Shown here piece after piece: positions 1-9,081 of a DNA stretch of 64,000 nucleotides. Under the pieces are notes generated by a model. The model was not told the origin of the DNA and searched no databases. It saw only the letters and a program-made list of their open reading frames with translations. The stretch is from UBA7662 sp943369355. Its GTDB lineage: Bacteria; Bacteroidota; Bacteroidia; UBA7662. Position 1 is the first letter of the stretch. Every line of letters begins with the position of its first letter. The DNA is taken from the NCBI GenBank assembly GCA_943369355.1, contig CALRMX020000002.1:186001-250000 (forward strand), read 5' to 3'. The position numbers were made by a program, and so were the translations under genes.

Positions 1-284
1 CCTCCGAAATTAAAGTTAAAGCCGATTGGGATACCAGGTCCCGTTGCGATGGATACTGTTGGTTGTGCAGGGTCTGTGTAAGTTTGGTCATCAGACGCCG
101 TGTCACCCAACAAAATACCACCTGTAGTAATCGGAGTGTATGCGTCTGTTGTGGAGCCAAAGGTGTATGCGGCTACTTGACCATACGATCGAGAGCTTAG
201 TACAATTAGCGCCATCAAACACAACAACCGCCAGCTGTTCAACCGAAGGGTAGAAGCAGCTACTGTGAAGTAGTTGTTTTTCAT
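1..284 (-). CDS. Secreted protein, N-terminal part only (runs off the window)
   Basis: The frame starts at ATG 284 and is open to the left edge, so about 94 N-terminal residues are visible. They begin with a basic N-terminus (MKNNYF) and a hydrophobic stretch (LLCLMALIVLSS), followed by SYGQVAAYTF, which fits a signal peptide cleaved near Ala/Gln. The mature start, rich in Thr, Gly and Asp and ending in IGFNFNFGG, resembles the first domain of large secreted proteins of Bacteroidota, many of which are T9SS cargo. The sorting domain would lie outside the window, so that role is inference. The 130 bp upstream, after uvrA, is A+T-rich and shows no convincing promoter match. Confidence 0.7.
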   Translation of the reverse strand, partial: MKNNYFTVAASTLRLNSWRLLCLMALIVLSSRSYGQVAAYTFGSTTDAYTPITTGGILLGDTASDDQTYTDPAQPTVSIATGPGIPIGFNFNFG

Positions 285-414
285 AAAATGGGTTAAGTTG
301 AAATTTAGTGGGTAGCAATTTAGAGTTTTTTAAACTGCATGACAAAAAATTTACATAAACCTCACGTGAAAAACTTGCTTTTTTCCGAAGCGTTTTAAAA
401 TTAAGGTCAATTAT

Positions 415-3228
415 TTATAAAAAACGGGCGGTCAGGCTCTTCTTGTTTTTGCGAAGTCCATTTCTATCGCCCAAATACAATAATTCCCCTCCGAACTTTC
501 CACCTTCGGGGCCCAGATCTATCAAAAAATCGGCAGAGCGTATCACGTCCAAATTGTGCTCAATTACCAAAACTGTATTACCCCTGTCGACTAGTTCCTG
601 TAATACTCCAAGCAGTACCCGCACGTCCTCAAAATGTAGTCCGGTAGTTGGTTCATCAAGTATGTAAAAGGTCTTTCCTGTATCGCGTTTCGATAATTCG
701 GCAGCCAGCTTCACCCGTTGTGCCTCACCACCCGAAAGGGTAGTCGACGACTGACCCAATGTGACATAACCGAGGCCAACGTCTTGCAATGTTTTGATCT
801 TACGCAAGATATTGGGCATACTACTGAAAAACTCCACAGCCTCATCAATCGGCATGTCGAGTACATCGCTAATCGATTTACCTCGGTAACGTACTTCGAG
901 GGTTTCGCGGTTGTAGCGTTTCCCTTGACAGCTTTCGCAAATCACCGATACGTCGGGCAAGAAGTTCATTTCAATAACGCGCATGCCGCCACCACCACAG
1001 GTTTCACAACGTCCGCCTTTTACATTGAACGAAAAACGGCCGGGTTTATACCCCCTAATTTTTGCTTCAGGCAACTCGGCAAACAGGTTCCGGATATCCG
1101 AAAAAACTCCTGTATACGTGCTTGGATTGGAGCGTGGTGTTCGGCCGATGGGCGCTTGATCGATTTCAATCACCTTATCGACATGCTCTAAGCCTTCAAT
1201 TCGGCTGTAAGGCATGGGTTTTCGCCGACTGTTGTATAAATGCTGACTCAGGATTGGATAAAGCGTTTCGTTGATAAGGGTTGATTTCCCCGACCCCGAA
1301 ACGCCTGTGACAACAATAAACTGGCCCAATGGAAATACCACATCAATACTTTTGAGGTTGTTTCCTTTGGCGCCAAAGAGCTTTAAACACTGCTTACCCT
1401 GCTTGCGTGGCTCTCGAATCTCAATTTTTCGCTTTCCAGAGAGGTAGTCGGCCGTGAGCGTACGTTGCTGTACAAAATCGGCTGCCACCGACGATGCTAC
1501 TACCGTACCGCCGAACGCTCCAGCACCTGGACCAATATCGATTACATAGTCGCTTTCGCGTATCATGTCTTCGTCGTGCTCCACTACGATCACCGTATTG
1601 CCTGCATCCCTCAACTTTTTAAGACTTTCAATCAACCGGGCATTGTCGCGTTGGTGGAGACCAATACTGGGTTCGTCGAGTATGTACAACACTCCCACAA
1701 GCTGGGAGCCGATTTGCGTGGCCAAGCGTATGCGTTGCGATTCCCCGCCGGAGAGCGTATTTGAGCTGCGGTCGAGCGAAAGGTAACTAAGCCCTATATC
1801 GAGCAAAAAGCCCAACCGGGTGCGGATTTCTTTCAATACTTCTGTTGCTACTACGGCATTTCGGCCACTAAAATAGGTCGACAGCCCATCGACAAAAACG
1901 GCCAGTTCTGAAAGTTCTAGCTGGGCCAGTTCCGAAATATTTTTGCCGTTGATGCGGTAATGCAAGGCTTCCTGCTTCAGCCGTCCACCGTTACATTCGC
2001 TGCAAATGCTGTGCGTTAAAAACTCCTCGGCCCAACTTTGAATCGATATCGATGCAGGGTCGTCGTGTTGCTTTTTGATGAGGTTTACGATGCCCTCCCA
2101 ACGTACGCTATGCCCATAACTATCGTCGAGTTTGCCGGGGACTTCCAATCGGTCTTCGCTACCGTATAAAATCAAATCAATGGCCTCTTTCGGCAGCTGC
2201 CCCACCGGATGGGTAAGGCTTATTTTGTGCTTTTTGGCCAACGCGCTCAGCAGGCGAAACACCCAAATGTCGCGGTATTCACCAAGCGGAGCGATTCCTC
2301 CTGAGACGATACTCAAAGAGGGGTCGGGCATCACGAGGCTCGGGTCCACATCGGGAACAGTTCCGAGTCCGTCGCAGCTCGGACAAGCGCCGTATGGCGA
2401 GTTAAATGAAAAGGTATTGGGCTGTGGCTCGTCGTAGGCGATGCCCGAAACTGGATCCATCAAAAAGCGGCTGTAAAAAGCAAGCTCTCCATTATCGGGG
2501 TCGAGTACTTGCATAATGCCTTTGCCGTTTTTTAAAGCCATGTCGATACTCTGACGAAGGCGTTTTTCGGCACCTTCTTCCACGATCAAACGGTCAATCA
2601 CCAACTCAATGTCGTGAACCTTATAACGATCGACCTGCATCTTAGGTACTAAATCGAGCAATTCGCCATCGACCCGTATCTTCAAAAAGCCTTGTTTCCG
2701 CACTTGCTCAAATAGCTCGCGGTAGTGCCCTTTTCTTGCTCGAACCAGTGGCGCCAAAACTACCAGCTTTCTCCCAGCATAACGTTCGCGTATGGCCGCA
2801 TCTATCTCGCTGTCGGTAAAACGCACCATTCGCTCGCCACTTTCGTACGAATAGGCTTCGCCCACTCTGGCGTACAAAAGGCGCATGAAATCGTAAATCT
2901 CGGTGATTGTCCCTACCGTTGACCGGGGGTTTTTGTTCGTGGTCTTCTGTTCGATAGAGATTACCGGAGAAAGTCCTTCAATCTTATCTACGTCGGGACG
3001 TTCCATATCGCCAATAAACTGGCGAGCATAGGCCGAAAAACTTTCCATGTAGCGGCGCTGGCCTTCAGCATACAAGGTGTCGAATGCCAAGGAAGACTTA
3101 CCACTGCCACTCAAGCCCGTAATCACCACCAGCTTGTTGCGCGGGATGGTTACATCAATATTCTTCAGGTTGTGGACGCGGGCGCCGTATACTTCTATTT
3201 GTTCGTTGGCTTCGGTAGGCTGATTCAT
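415..3228 (-). CDS. uvrA: Excinuclease ABC subunit A (UvrA)
   Basis: This is the DNA damage-recognition ATPase of nucleotide excision repair, which loads UvrB on lesions. At 937 residues it is full length. It has two ABC modules. Walker A motifs (GLSGSGKSS and GVSGSGKST) are at residues 38-46 and 642-650, with signature plus Walker B at LSGGESQR (492) to ILDEPSIGL and LSGGEAQR (831) to ILDEPTTGL. Zinc-binding pairs are CPSC (282-285) with CSEC (409-412), and CETC (741-744) with CESC (764-767). It lies 28 bp behind the lytic transglycosylase gene and is probably cotranscribed with it. Nothing is missing or odd. Confidence 0.98.
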   Translation of the reverse strand: MNQPTEANEQIEVYGARVHNLKNIDVTIPRNKLVVITGLSGSGKSSLAFDTLYAEGQRRYMESFSAYARQFIGDMERPDVDKIEGLSPVISIEQKTTNKNPRSTVGTITEIYDFMRLLYARVGEAYSYESGERMVRFTDSEIDAAIRERYAGRKLVVLAPLVRARKGHYRELFEQVRKQGFLKIRVDGELLDLVPKMQVDRYKVHDIELVIDRLIVEEGAEKRLRQSIDMALKNGKGIMQVLDPDNGELAFYSRFLMDPVSGIAYDEPQPNTFSFNSPYGACPSCDGLGTVPDVDPSLVMPDPSLSIVSGGIAPLGEYRDIWVFRLLSALAKKHKISLTHPVGQLPKEAIDLILYGSEDRLEVPGKLDDSYGHSVRWEGIVNLIKKQHDDPASISIQSWAEEFLTHSICSECNGGRLKQEALHYRINGKNISELAQLELSELAVFVDGLSTYFSGRNAVVATEVLKEIRTRLGFLLDIGLSYLSLDRSSNTLSGGESQRIRLATQIGSQLVGVLYILDEPSIGLHQRDNARLIESLKKLRDAGNTVIVVEHDEDMIRESDYVIDIGPGAGAFGGTVVASSVAADFVQQRTLTADYLSGKRKIEIREPRKQGKQCLKLFGAKGNNLKSIDVVFPLGQFIVVTGVSGSGKSTLINETLYPILSQHLYNSRRKPMPYSRIEGLEHVDKVIEIDQAPIGRTPRSNPSTYTGVFSDIRNLFAELPEAKIRGYKPGRFSFNVKGGRCETCGGGGMRVIEMNFLPDVSVICESCQGKRYNRETLEVRYRGKSISDVLDMPIDEAVEFFSSMPNILRKIKTLQDVGLGYVTLGQSSTTLSGGEAQRVKLAAELSKRDTGKTFYILDEPTTGLHFEDVRVLLGVLQELVDRGNTVLVIEHNLDVIRSADFLIDLGPEGGKFGGELLYLGDRNGLRKNKKSLTARFL

Positions 3229-3256
3229 GAGGATGCTAAGCTACAAAATAGCAGCG

Positions 3257-4465
3257 TCATGGTTGAACAGCAGGCGCCTCTAAAGGTTCAGCGATTTGAA
3301 TTAAAAGTGTTTGACCTTTTACCAAATCGGTACTTTGAAGTTTATTCCAACGAACAATGTCGGCCGCTTTCACTTCAAACAGTTCAGCAATTGCGCGTAA
3401 ATCTTCACCCTTTTTTACGGTATGTTTTACCTCTCTGTATTTCACTTCCGTAGGAGGAATGGCTACTGCTTCTAGTTTTTCCTCAACGGGCGGGAGTTGA
3501 TATTGTGGCTTGAGCTCTTCGCCGGCAACAAACATATCGGGGTGCGGGAACTGAATTTGATAGGTCTTTCTGCTCTTGTTGGGCAAATAACTTTTGCGAA
3601 GCCAAGGATTAAGCAGTTTCAGAAATTTGTAGTCGGAACCTTGACTCTTGGCGAAGGCAACTAAATCGGTAATAGCCGTATCGACAGTAACAGTCACCGT
3701 TTTCAGCGGCTTGTACAAATGCTGCTCGCGAAAACGATAGCCATACTTCTTGGGATTTTCCATGATGGCTTTAACCGCAAGTAAACGCGGCAAGTAGCGG
3801 GCAGTTTCGGGGTTGAGGTAAAGACTGTGATAGTCTTCGAGCTGTTGCAGCTTCACTTGTCCGCGCAAACCGCCTAGACCCATGTTGTAGGCCGCAGCTA
3901 CCATCGACCAGCTGCCAAACTCGGCATACGCTTTTTTGAGGTATCGACATGCCGCCCGTGTCGATTTTTCAACGTGGTAACGTTCGTCGATTTCGTCGTT
4001 TACCTCCAGACCATTTTCCAAGGCTGTGCCCTTCAAAAATTGCCAAAAACCAACTGCTGCTGCTGGCGAAATGGCATTCGACAAGCCACTTTCAATTACT
4101 GCCAGATACTTAAAATCGTCGGGAACACCTTCTTCCTTCAGGATCTTCTCGATGATTGGAAACCATCTATTGGCTCTTTTGAAATAGAGCAAGGTTTGCG
4201 ATTGATAATAGGTATTGACCAATATTTCCCGATCGATACGTTCACGCACTTCGAAATCGAGTAGCGGAACTTCTTCGCCAGCAAAACTCATCGCTTGTGG
4301 CAGTGGAACAGCATATACCTGGTAGTTTTCCCAGAAAGCTTCTAAGTACTCACTGTCGTCGGAGTATTTGGTAGCTGTTGTCAGCCTGAATACCAGCCCA
4401 GCCAATAAGGCAAAGGCAAAACTCTTGACAAACTTGTTGGCCCAAAGGCGTCTGAGCTTTTCCAT
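3257..4465 (-). CDS. Membrane-bound lytic murein transglycosylase with LysM domain (MltD-like)
   Basis: A 402-residue cell-wall enzyme predicted to cleave the MurNAc-GlcNAc bond of peptidoglycan from the periplasmic side. Residues 13-30 are hydrophobic (signal or anchor). The SLT domain spans about 105-215. It contains the YLAVIESGLS motif with the expected catalytic glutamate at residue 125, then GFWQF and AAYNMG. A single LysM peptidoglycan-binding repeat is at about 346-392 (VKHTVKKGEDLRAIA to KGQTLLIQ). The ATG overlaps the stop of the DUF2480 gene (TAATG), indicating translational coupling. The architecture matches MltD-type enzymes with one LysM instead of two. Confidence 0.93.
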   Translation of the reverse strand: MEKLRRLWANKFVKSFAFALLAGLVFRLTTATKYSDDSEYLEAFWENYQVYAVPLPQAMSFAGEEVPLLDFEVRERIDREILVNTYYQSQTLLYFKRANRWFPIIEKILKEEGVPDDFKYLAVIESGLSNAISPAAAVGFWQFLKGTALENGLEVNDEIDERYHVEKSTRAACRYLKKAYAEFGSWSMVAAAYNMGLGGLRGQVKLQQLEDYHSLYLNPETARYLPRLLAVKAIMENPKKYGYRFREQHLYKPLKTVTVTVDTAITDLVAFAKSQGSDYKFLKLLNPWLRKSYLPNKSRKTYQIQFPHPDMFVAGEELKPQYQLPPVEEKLEAVAIPPTEVKYREVKHTVKKGEDLRAIAELFEVKAADIVRWNKLQSTDLVKGQTLLIQIAEPLEAPAVQP

Positions 4466-4968
4466 TAGCGTTTTTTATAAACCGGTACTGTCGAGCAAGG
4501 CTCGCCATACATCAGCGACTTCACCACTGGCACCAACTTCATGGTGAGGGCCACGTAAACCGCTTCGCCAATACTTTCATCGCCACAGCCTTTTATCACC
4601 ACCCTTTCACCTTCGTAATCGTTCAGATTAAGCTGGGCAATGGTTTCCAAGAGCAGGTCTTGCTTGAGCTGCGATGGTGTGCCAAATCGGCATGCTCCAC
4701 CCGCCTGTTGAATGTATTGTGCCAGCAGCATCCAGGCCCAGCGGGCAACGATAGCGTCGGTCGAGCAGTACACGGCAACAAGCCTGCCGCGATATGTCGA
4801 CCAGTCGATTGCCTTTAGCTGCTCACGGAATTCTTTTTCTTTCAATACAATTCCGTGCCACAAAAAATCGCGCAAATCGAATCCCAAAACGTCATCGAGC
4901 GCCACTAGCTTGGCTGGGTCGAGGGTAATGATCCCACTTTCGGCCACTTTATTTCTTAGGTTTTCCAT
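4465..4968 (-). CDS. DUF2480 family protein
   Basis: A 167-residue protein starting MENLRNKVAESGI that I recognise as the DUF2480 family of Bacteroidota, whose function is unknown. It has no signal peptide or membrane segment, so it should be cytoplasmic. The frame is open to 5007, but the extra 13 codons would run through the terminator hairpin at 4994-5020. The internal ATG at 4968 is therefore the better start. It is the first gene of a unit with the lytic transglycosylase (TAATG overlap) and uvrA. Confidence 0.85.
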   Translation of the reverse strand: MENLRNKVAESGIITLDPAKLVALDDVLGFDLRDFLWHGIVLKEKEFREQLKAIDWSTYRGRLVAVYCSTDAIVARWAWMLLAQYIQQAGGACRFGTPSQLKQDLLLETIAQLNLNDYEGERVVIKGCGDESIGEAVYVALTMKLVPVVKSLMYGEPCSTVPVYKKR

Positions 4969-4993
4969 AGTCGCATTTTTCCCAAAAAGACAA

Positions 4994-5020
4994 AAGCCTC
5001 TCCGCATAACGGAAAGGCTT
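4994..5020 (-). terminator. Rho-independent terminator of the foldase operon
   Basis: Read on the minus strand, AAGCCTTTCCG and CGGAGAGGCTT form an 11-bp stem (one G-U pair) with a 5-nt loop, followed by TTTGTCTTTTT. It sits just after the stop of the peptidylprolyl isomerase gene (5044) and before the DUF2480 start, so it ends the birA-to-foldase operon. Confidence 0.85.
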
Positions 5021-5043
5021 CTGAAAAAGTTTATTACAGACTA

Positions 5044-7140
5044 CTAATAGAACTGGTAACGTTTGTCGGTGATTTCAACACGCTCACGCAATGCCGCCAA
5101 GGCTTCATTCTGGGCTCTTTGGCTTATCTGCATACCCAAATTCATCTTCATGGCTTCAATATTGTCCATGCCGGGAACAGTTGACACCGAGTCGACCACT
5201 ACCAGATACACCCCACGCTCACCCTTGATTGGTGGCAACATTTCGCCGATTTTAGCTTTGGTAATTTTTCCCAAAACGTTTAACTCACGACCCATCGATG
5301 GCATGAAATTGTTTGCAAACGCTGCACCCTGAAACACTTGGAAGATGTTGTTCAGGCTTGTTGCCGCAGCCATGATGTCTTTGTTCTTTGCAGCTGCATC
5401 TTTCGCCTGAACCAATAATTTTTCGGCCTTCTTATCGCGACGCACTGCCGTCTCAATTTCGGTCTTAACGTCTTCGAAAGGCTTATACCCTTTAGGTGTA
5501 ATCTTGGTCAGAACAGCCACCACATATTTGTCTTCCAACTCAAAGGTGTTGCTTACGTCGTTCAACTCTGCTTTGTGCATCCAACGAACTACTTCACGAG
5601 CATTGGTAAAACCAGGTAAAGTGCGGTCGCCAATTTTGATGCCTTCGGCTGTGCGCTTCGTTAAGCCCTCGGTTTCCACGGCCTTAGTAAAGGCTTCTAC
5701 GTCGCGATTTTCGCCCTGAAATTTATTCGCCTGAGCAAATACATCGCGATAGGTATCGGTAGATGGTTCAATGGCATTGGCAATGGTGCCAAACTTCAAC
5801 GCTGGCTTGAGGCCTTTTTTATCGAGTATATTGATGATGTGGAAGCCATACTGACTTTCTACTACCACCACATCGCCTTTGTTGCCGTTGAAGCAAGCAT
5901 CGTTAAATGGTTTTACCATCATTCCCTCAGCGAAGTAACCGAGGTCGCCTCCTTTAACTGCCGAAGCTTGGTCGGTTGAATTAGCTGTTGCGAGTGCAGC
6001 AAAATCGGCACCTCCATCGATCAACTTCTTCAAGCTATCGGTTTTAGCCTTAGCTGCTACCGGGTTGTTGTCCATCGCAATGAGGATGTGACGCGCGCGA
6101 ACCGAGTCGGCACGTGTACCTCGCGCAACAAGCTTGGTTACTTTGAAATAGTTGTTTTCGAGGTATACCGATGAAACCGTTCCTACTGGTGCAGCCGAAA
6201 GGTATTTCTCTTGCTCACTTACCAACTGGTCCATACGTACCCACTGATCGGGGTAAGGCAAATCGCTGTTCAGCATGACAAAAGCTGAATCGTTGGTAGA
6301 TGTAGTGAAATCGGCGACCAAGCTGGTCACGGCCTCCAACGCCCGAGCGGTATCGCTGGCATTGGCCGTAACCTGAAACACCACGTAGTCAATGTTGCGG
6401 GTTTCGTCTTTGGTTTCGTAGTCCTTTTTATTCTTTTCGTAATAGGCTTTCAACTCGCTCTCATCAACCGTTATCGAACTGTCGTTGATGGTAGCATAAT
6501 CGAGTAATACGAAACGACCGTTGTACGATTTGCCTGAAGCCTCGGCAAAACGGGTTGCTGCGGCCTTGGTTACGTACAAACCTTTTGCTATTAAGTTGTT
6601 GTATTTCTGCGTTTCGCGCTCTTGTTTGATGTATTTCTCGAACGCTGCCCAACGTTTTTGCATGTCTTCGGGCTGTGTGTCGAGATTACGTAAAAAGCTA
6701 ACCACCTGCGCACGATCAAACTGGCCGGTTTGTGGATTGGTAAAGGCCTGGCGAACCGACGGATGTATGTTGGTGCCTTGAACCATATCAAACAACTCGT
6801 CGATACCTACACCTAAACCGAGGGCTTTATACTCCTTGTTGATGAGCGTTTCACGCACCACCTCGTTCCACGTTTGCTCACGTAACATCGCAAGGGTGTT
6901 TTCATCTACCTTGTCGGTTTGGGTATTGGCCTTGTAGTTTTCAATGGCCTCCTCTACACGCGTCTCGAAATATTGAATACCGATTTCGTCGCCGTCGATT
7001 TCGCCGGCTATGGTGTCGGGACGGTTGGCGAATATTCCGTTACCGCTGAATACGTCCATGAGAAGGAAGGAGACGATGGCCAACCCGATCAAACCCACCA
7101 ATAGGCCTGCTCTGTTCCTGATCTTGGTAATAATTGACAT
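5044..7140 (-). CDS. SurA/PpiD-type periplasmic peptidylprolyl isomerase
   Basis: A 698-residue membrane-anchored foldase. Residues 11-31 are one transmembrane helix near the N-terminus, so the bulk is periplasmic. About 35-200 resembles the SurA/PpiD chaperone region, and 347-440 is a parvulin (PPIC) domain (RARHILIA to GGDLGYF to QYGFHIINI). A second parvulin-like region at about 470-600 is degenerate or absent. The family assists folding of outer-membrane proteins. It is the last gene of the operon running from birA, and its companions (lptC, an outer-membrane protein) fit an envelope-biogenesis role. A strong terminator follows. Confidence 0.93.
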   Translation of the reverse strand: MSIITKIRNRAGLLVGLIGLAIVSFLLMDVFSGNGIFANRPDTIAGEIDGDEIGIQYFETRVEEAIENYKANTQTDKVDENTLAMLREQTWNEVVRETLINKEYKALGLGVGIDELFDMVQGTNIHPSVRQAFTNPQTGQFDRAQVVSFLRNLDTQPEDMQKRWAAFEKYIKQERETQKYNNLIAKGLYVTKAAATRFAEASGKSYNGRFVLLDYATINDSSITVDESELKAYYEKNKKDYETKDETRNIDYVVFQVTANASDTARALEAVTSLVADFTTSTNDSAFVMLNSDLPYPDQWVRMDQLVSEQEKYLSAAPVGTVSSVYLENNYFKVTKLVARGTRADSVRARHILIAMDNNPVAAKAKTDSLKKLIDGGADFAALATANSTDQASAVKGGDLGYFAEGMMVKPFNDACFNGNKGDVVVVESQYGFHIINILDKKGLKPALKFGTIANAIEPSTDTYRDVFAQANKFQGENRDVEAFTKAVETEGLTKRTAEGIKIGDRTLPGFTNAREVVRWMHKAELNDVSNTFELEDKYVVAVLTKITPKGYKPFEDVKTEIETAVRRDKKAEKLLVQAKDAAAKNKDIMAAATSLNNIFQVFQGAAFANNFMPSMGRELNVLGKITKAKIGEMLPPIKGERGVYLVVVDSVSTVPGMDNIEAMKMNLGMQISQRAQNEALAALRERVEITDKRYQFY

Positions 7141-7217
7141 TTATTGAATTTTTAAAAAGCGTTGGCAAAAATAAAGTTTAGCAGCAGAAAATCAACACAC
7201 AACCTAAGGTTTGCTTA

Positions 7218-8486
7218 TCAATCGGCTGGTTGGTCTACAATCAATCGAACCGTTTCGATGCGTGTTTCAGAAACCGTTAAGATTACGAAGCTATAGCCTG
7301 GAATCTGAATTACCTCATTAACCGCTGGAATCGACTCATGTTGCTCAAAAATCAACCCGCCAAGGGTTTCGTATTCTCCCTCTGGCAAGCTGAACTTATA
7401 GGTTTCATTTAGATAATCGATTTCGAGTCGCGCCGAAAAAATATATTCCAATTCGTTGATTTGTTTTTCAAGCGTATCGTCTACATCGTGCTCGTCTTCA
7501 ATCTCTCCAAAAATCTCCTCCATCAAATCCTCTACGGTTACAATTCCTGCAGTACCGCCAAACTCATCAACGACTAAAGCTAGACTTTTGCGCTGGGCAT
7601 TGAGCTGTCGAAGTAACTCGATGGCCGGTAGCGTTTCGGGCACAATGGGGATAGGGATGAGCATGTCGCTGAGTGCATCGCTGGGCTTAAACAGCGATTG
7701 AAAGTGTACATAGCCGATTATACGGTCGATGTTTTCTTCGTACACTAAAATTTTACTGTGCTCGCTTTCGGCAAACTTCTCCTTTAGCGCCTCTAAACCG
7801 TCCTCGAGGTCTATGGCGACTATTTCGGTGCGGTGTACCATACATTCGCGCACCTTTACTTCGGTAAAATCGAGCGCTTTTTGAAAATAGTTCAAATCAA
7901 CGGCTTGGTCGCCATCTTCATCAATGCTGGTAGTGTCTTGCACCAAATGATCGAGATCGGTTTTTCCAAAAACCTGCTCCTGCCGTACGTTATCCATACC
8001 AAAAAACACCCGCAAAATGCCATTCGCAATACGCACAATCACCCATACTAAAGGGTAAAACAACCAATAAAAAAATTGCATGGGCAAGGCCAACACATAA
8101 ACCAGCCGTTCGGCTTGCAAGCGAAAAATAGATTTGGGTAAAAATTCCCCAAAAAGCAGAACCACCGCTGTTGATGCTATGGTTTGCAGAATAAGTATGT
8201 TGAATGGGTTGCGAAACTGCAACGGAAGTACTGCCTCAATTTGGGGTTCAAGTACCGCCGCCATCATAGAGCCGTACAAAACCAGGGCAATATTGTTACC
8301 GACGAGTATTGCCCCGATAAAGTCGCCCGGATGTTTGATGAATCCCGCCAAGATGCGGGCACTCATGGCCCCTTGTTTGTTTTTTAGCTCAATCCTAAAA
8401 CGATTGGCCTGAAAAAAAGCGATCTCCATGCCTGAGAAAAAGGCTGAAGCAACTAAACTGAAAACAATGATTAGAAATACATCCAT
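7218..8486 (-). CDS. CNNM/CorC-family protein, GldE-like
   Basis: A 422-residue membrane protein. Residues 1-165 form a DUF21/CNNM module with about four hydrophobic segments (start MDVFLIIVFSLVASAFFSG). A CBS pair follows at about 190-320 (VRECMVHRTEIVAID to VVDEFGGTAGIVTVEDLMEE), then a CorC_HlyC domain at about 340-418. Proteins of this layout in gliding Bacteroidota are called GldE; elsewhere the family is linked to divalent-cation efflux. I prefer GldE-like because of the phylum and the gld genes at 21-24 kb, but sequence alone does not separate the two roles. It lies between lptC and the foldase gene. Confidence 0.85.
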   Translation of the reverse strand: MDVFLIIVFSLVASAFFSGMEIAFFQANRFRIELKNKQGAMSARILAGFIKHPGDFIGAILVGNNIALVLYGSMMAAVLEPQIEAVLPLQFRNPFNILILQTIASTAVVLLFGEFLPKSIFRLQAERLVYVLALPMQFFYWLFYPLVWVIVRIANGILRVFFGMDNVRQEQVFGKTDLDHLVQDTTSIDEDGDQAVDLNYFQKALDFTEVKVRECMVHRTEIVAIDLEDGLEALKEKFAESEHSKILVYEENIDRIIGYVHFQSLFKPSDALSDMLIPIPIVPETLPAIELLRQLNAQRKSLALVVDEFGGTAGIVTVEDLMEEIFGEIEDEHDVDDTLEKQINELEYIFSARLEIDYLNETYKFSLPEGEYETLGGLIFEQHESIPAVNEVIQIPGYSFVILTVSETRIETVRLIVDQPAD

Positions 8487-8526
8487 AAAATCGATAGCAA
8501 AATAAACGTTTCGTCGCTTATCTGCA

Positions 8527-9081
8527 CTACAATGTGTCGCCAGGGGCTTCGCTGCCCAAGGCTACAGTGCCACGTATGTTCAAAATGCGGTAACGTGTAA
8601 ACCGCTGATTCGACTCCAATCCATCGCCAAAAATCACCTCGTCGGGGGTATTGATGCGTACAAACTGATCGGTGAAAATTCGGTCTTCGTTTTCGAGCCA
8701 AATCAACTTTTCGGTGCGCAAGGTGTCTCCCAACTCGTTAATCACCACCACATTGCCATAGGCTTCCATCTTACCTTCTGCCGGAAAATGTATGGCCCTG
8801 TTCGCCCGCATGCGAGCGCTGGGCGCTTTATTCGGGTCGTAAAAGGTAGCCTCAATGCCATCGGGCATTTCGGTTATGGGCTTGTCGGTGAGGTCGCGAA
8901 TCATGGTCTTAGCCACAATTTTGGCCTTCACCACCCCCGAATCGGAATACACTACCGTTACGTCGCGACCGGTTTCTTTTTCCATGTCGGGCTTAACAGC
9001 AAACTTCCTGAGCTTCTCTTGCGAGTTTTCACAAGAGAGACTCAGGAAGCATAATCCGATCCAAAGGGCTCGGGTGTACAT
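8527..9081 (-). CDS. lptC: LPS export ABC transporter periplasmic protein LptC
   Basis: A 184-residue lipoprotein. The N-terminus WIGLCFLSLSCEN is a short signal with lipobox and lipidated Cys near residue 17. The body follows the LptC beta-jellyroll pattern (VYSDSGVVKAKI, YDPNKAPSARMRANRAI, GDTLRTEKLIWLENED), which in other species bridges LptB2FG and LptA for LPS transit to the outer membrane. Bacteroidota LptC copies are often lipoproteins of this size. Its ATG coincides with the stop of the TPR gene at 9081, which implies coupled translation. Confidence 0.88.
   Translation of the reverse strand: MYTRALWIGLCFLSLSCENSQEKLRKFAVKPDMEKETGRDVTVVYSDSGVVKAKIVAKTMIRDLTDKPITEMPDGIEATFYDPNKAPSARMRANRAIHFPAEGKMEAYGNVVVINELGDTLRTEKLIWLENEDRIFTDQFVRINTPDEVIFGDGLESNQRFTRYRILNIRGTVALGSEAPGDTL

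Noticed and set aside
4969..5007. N-terminal extension of the DUF2480 protein
   Set aside because: It reads through the terminator hairpin 4994-5020 and is not part of the conserved protein start.
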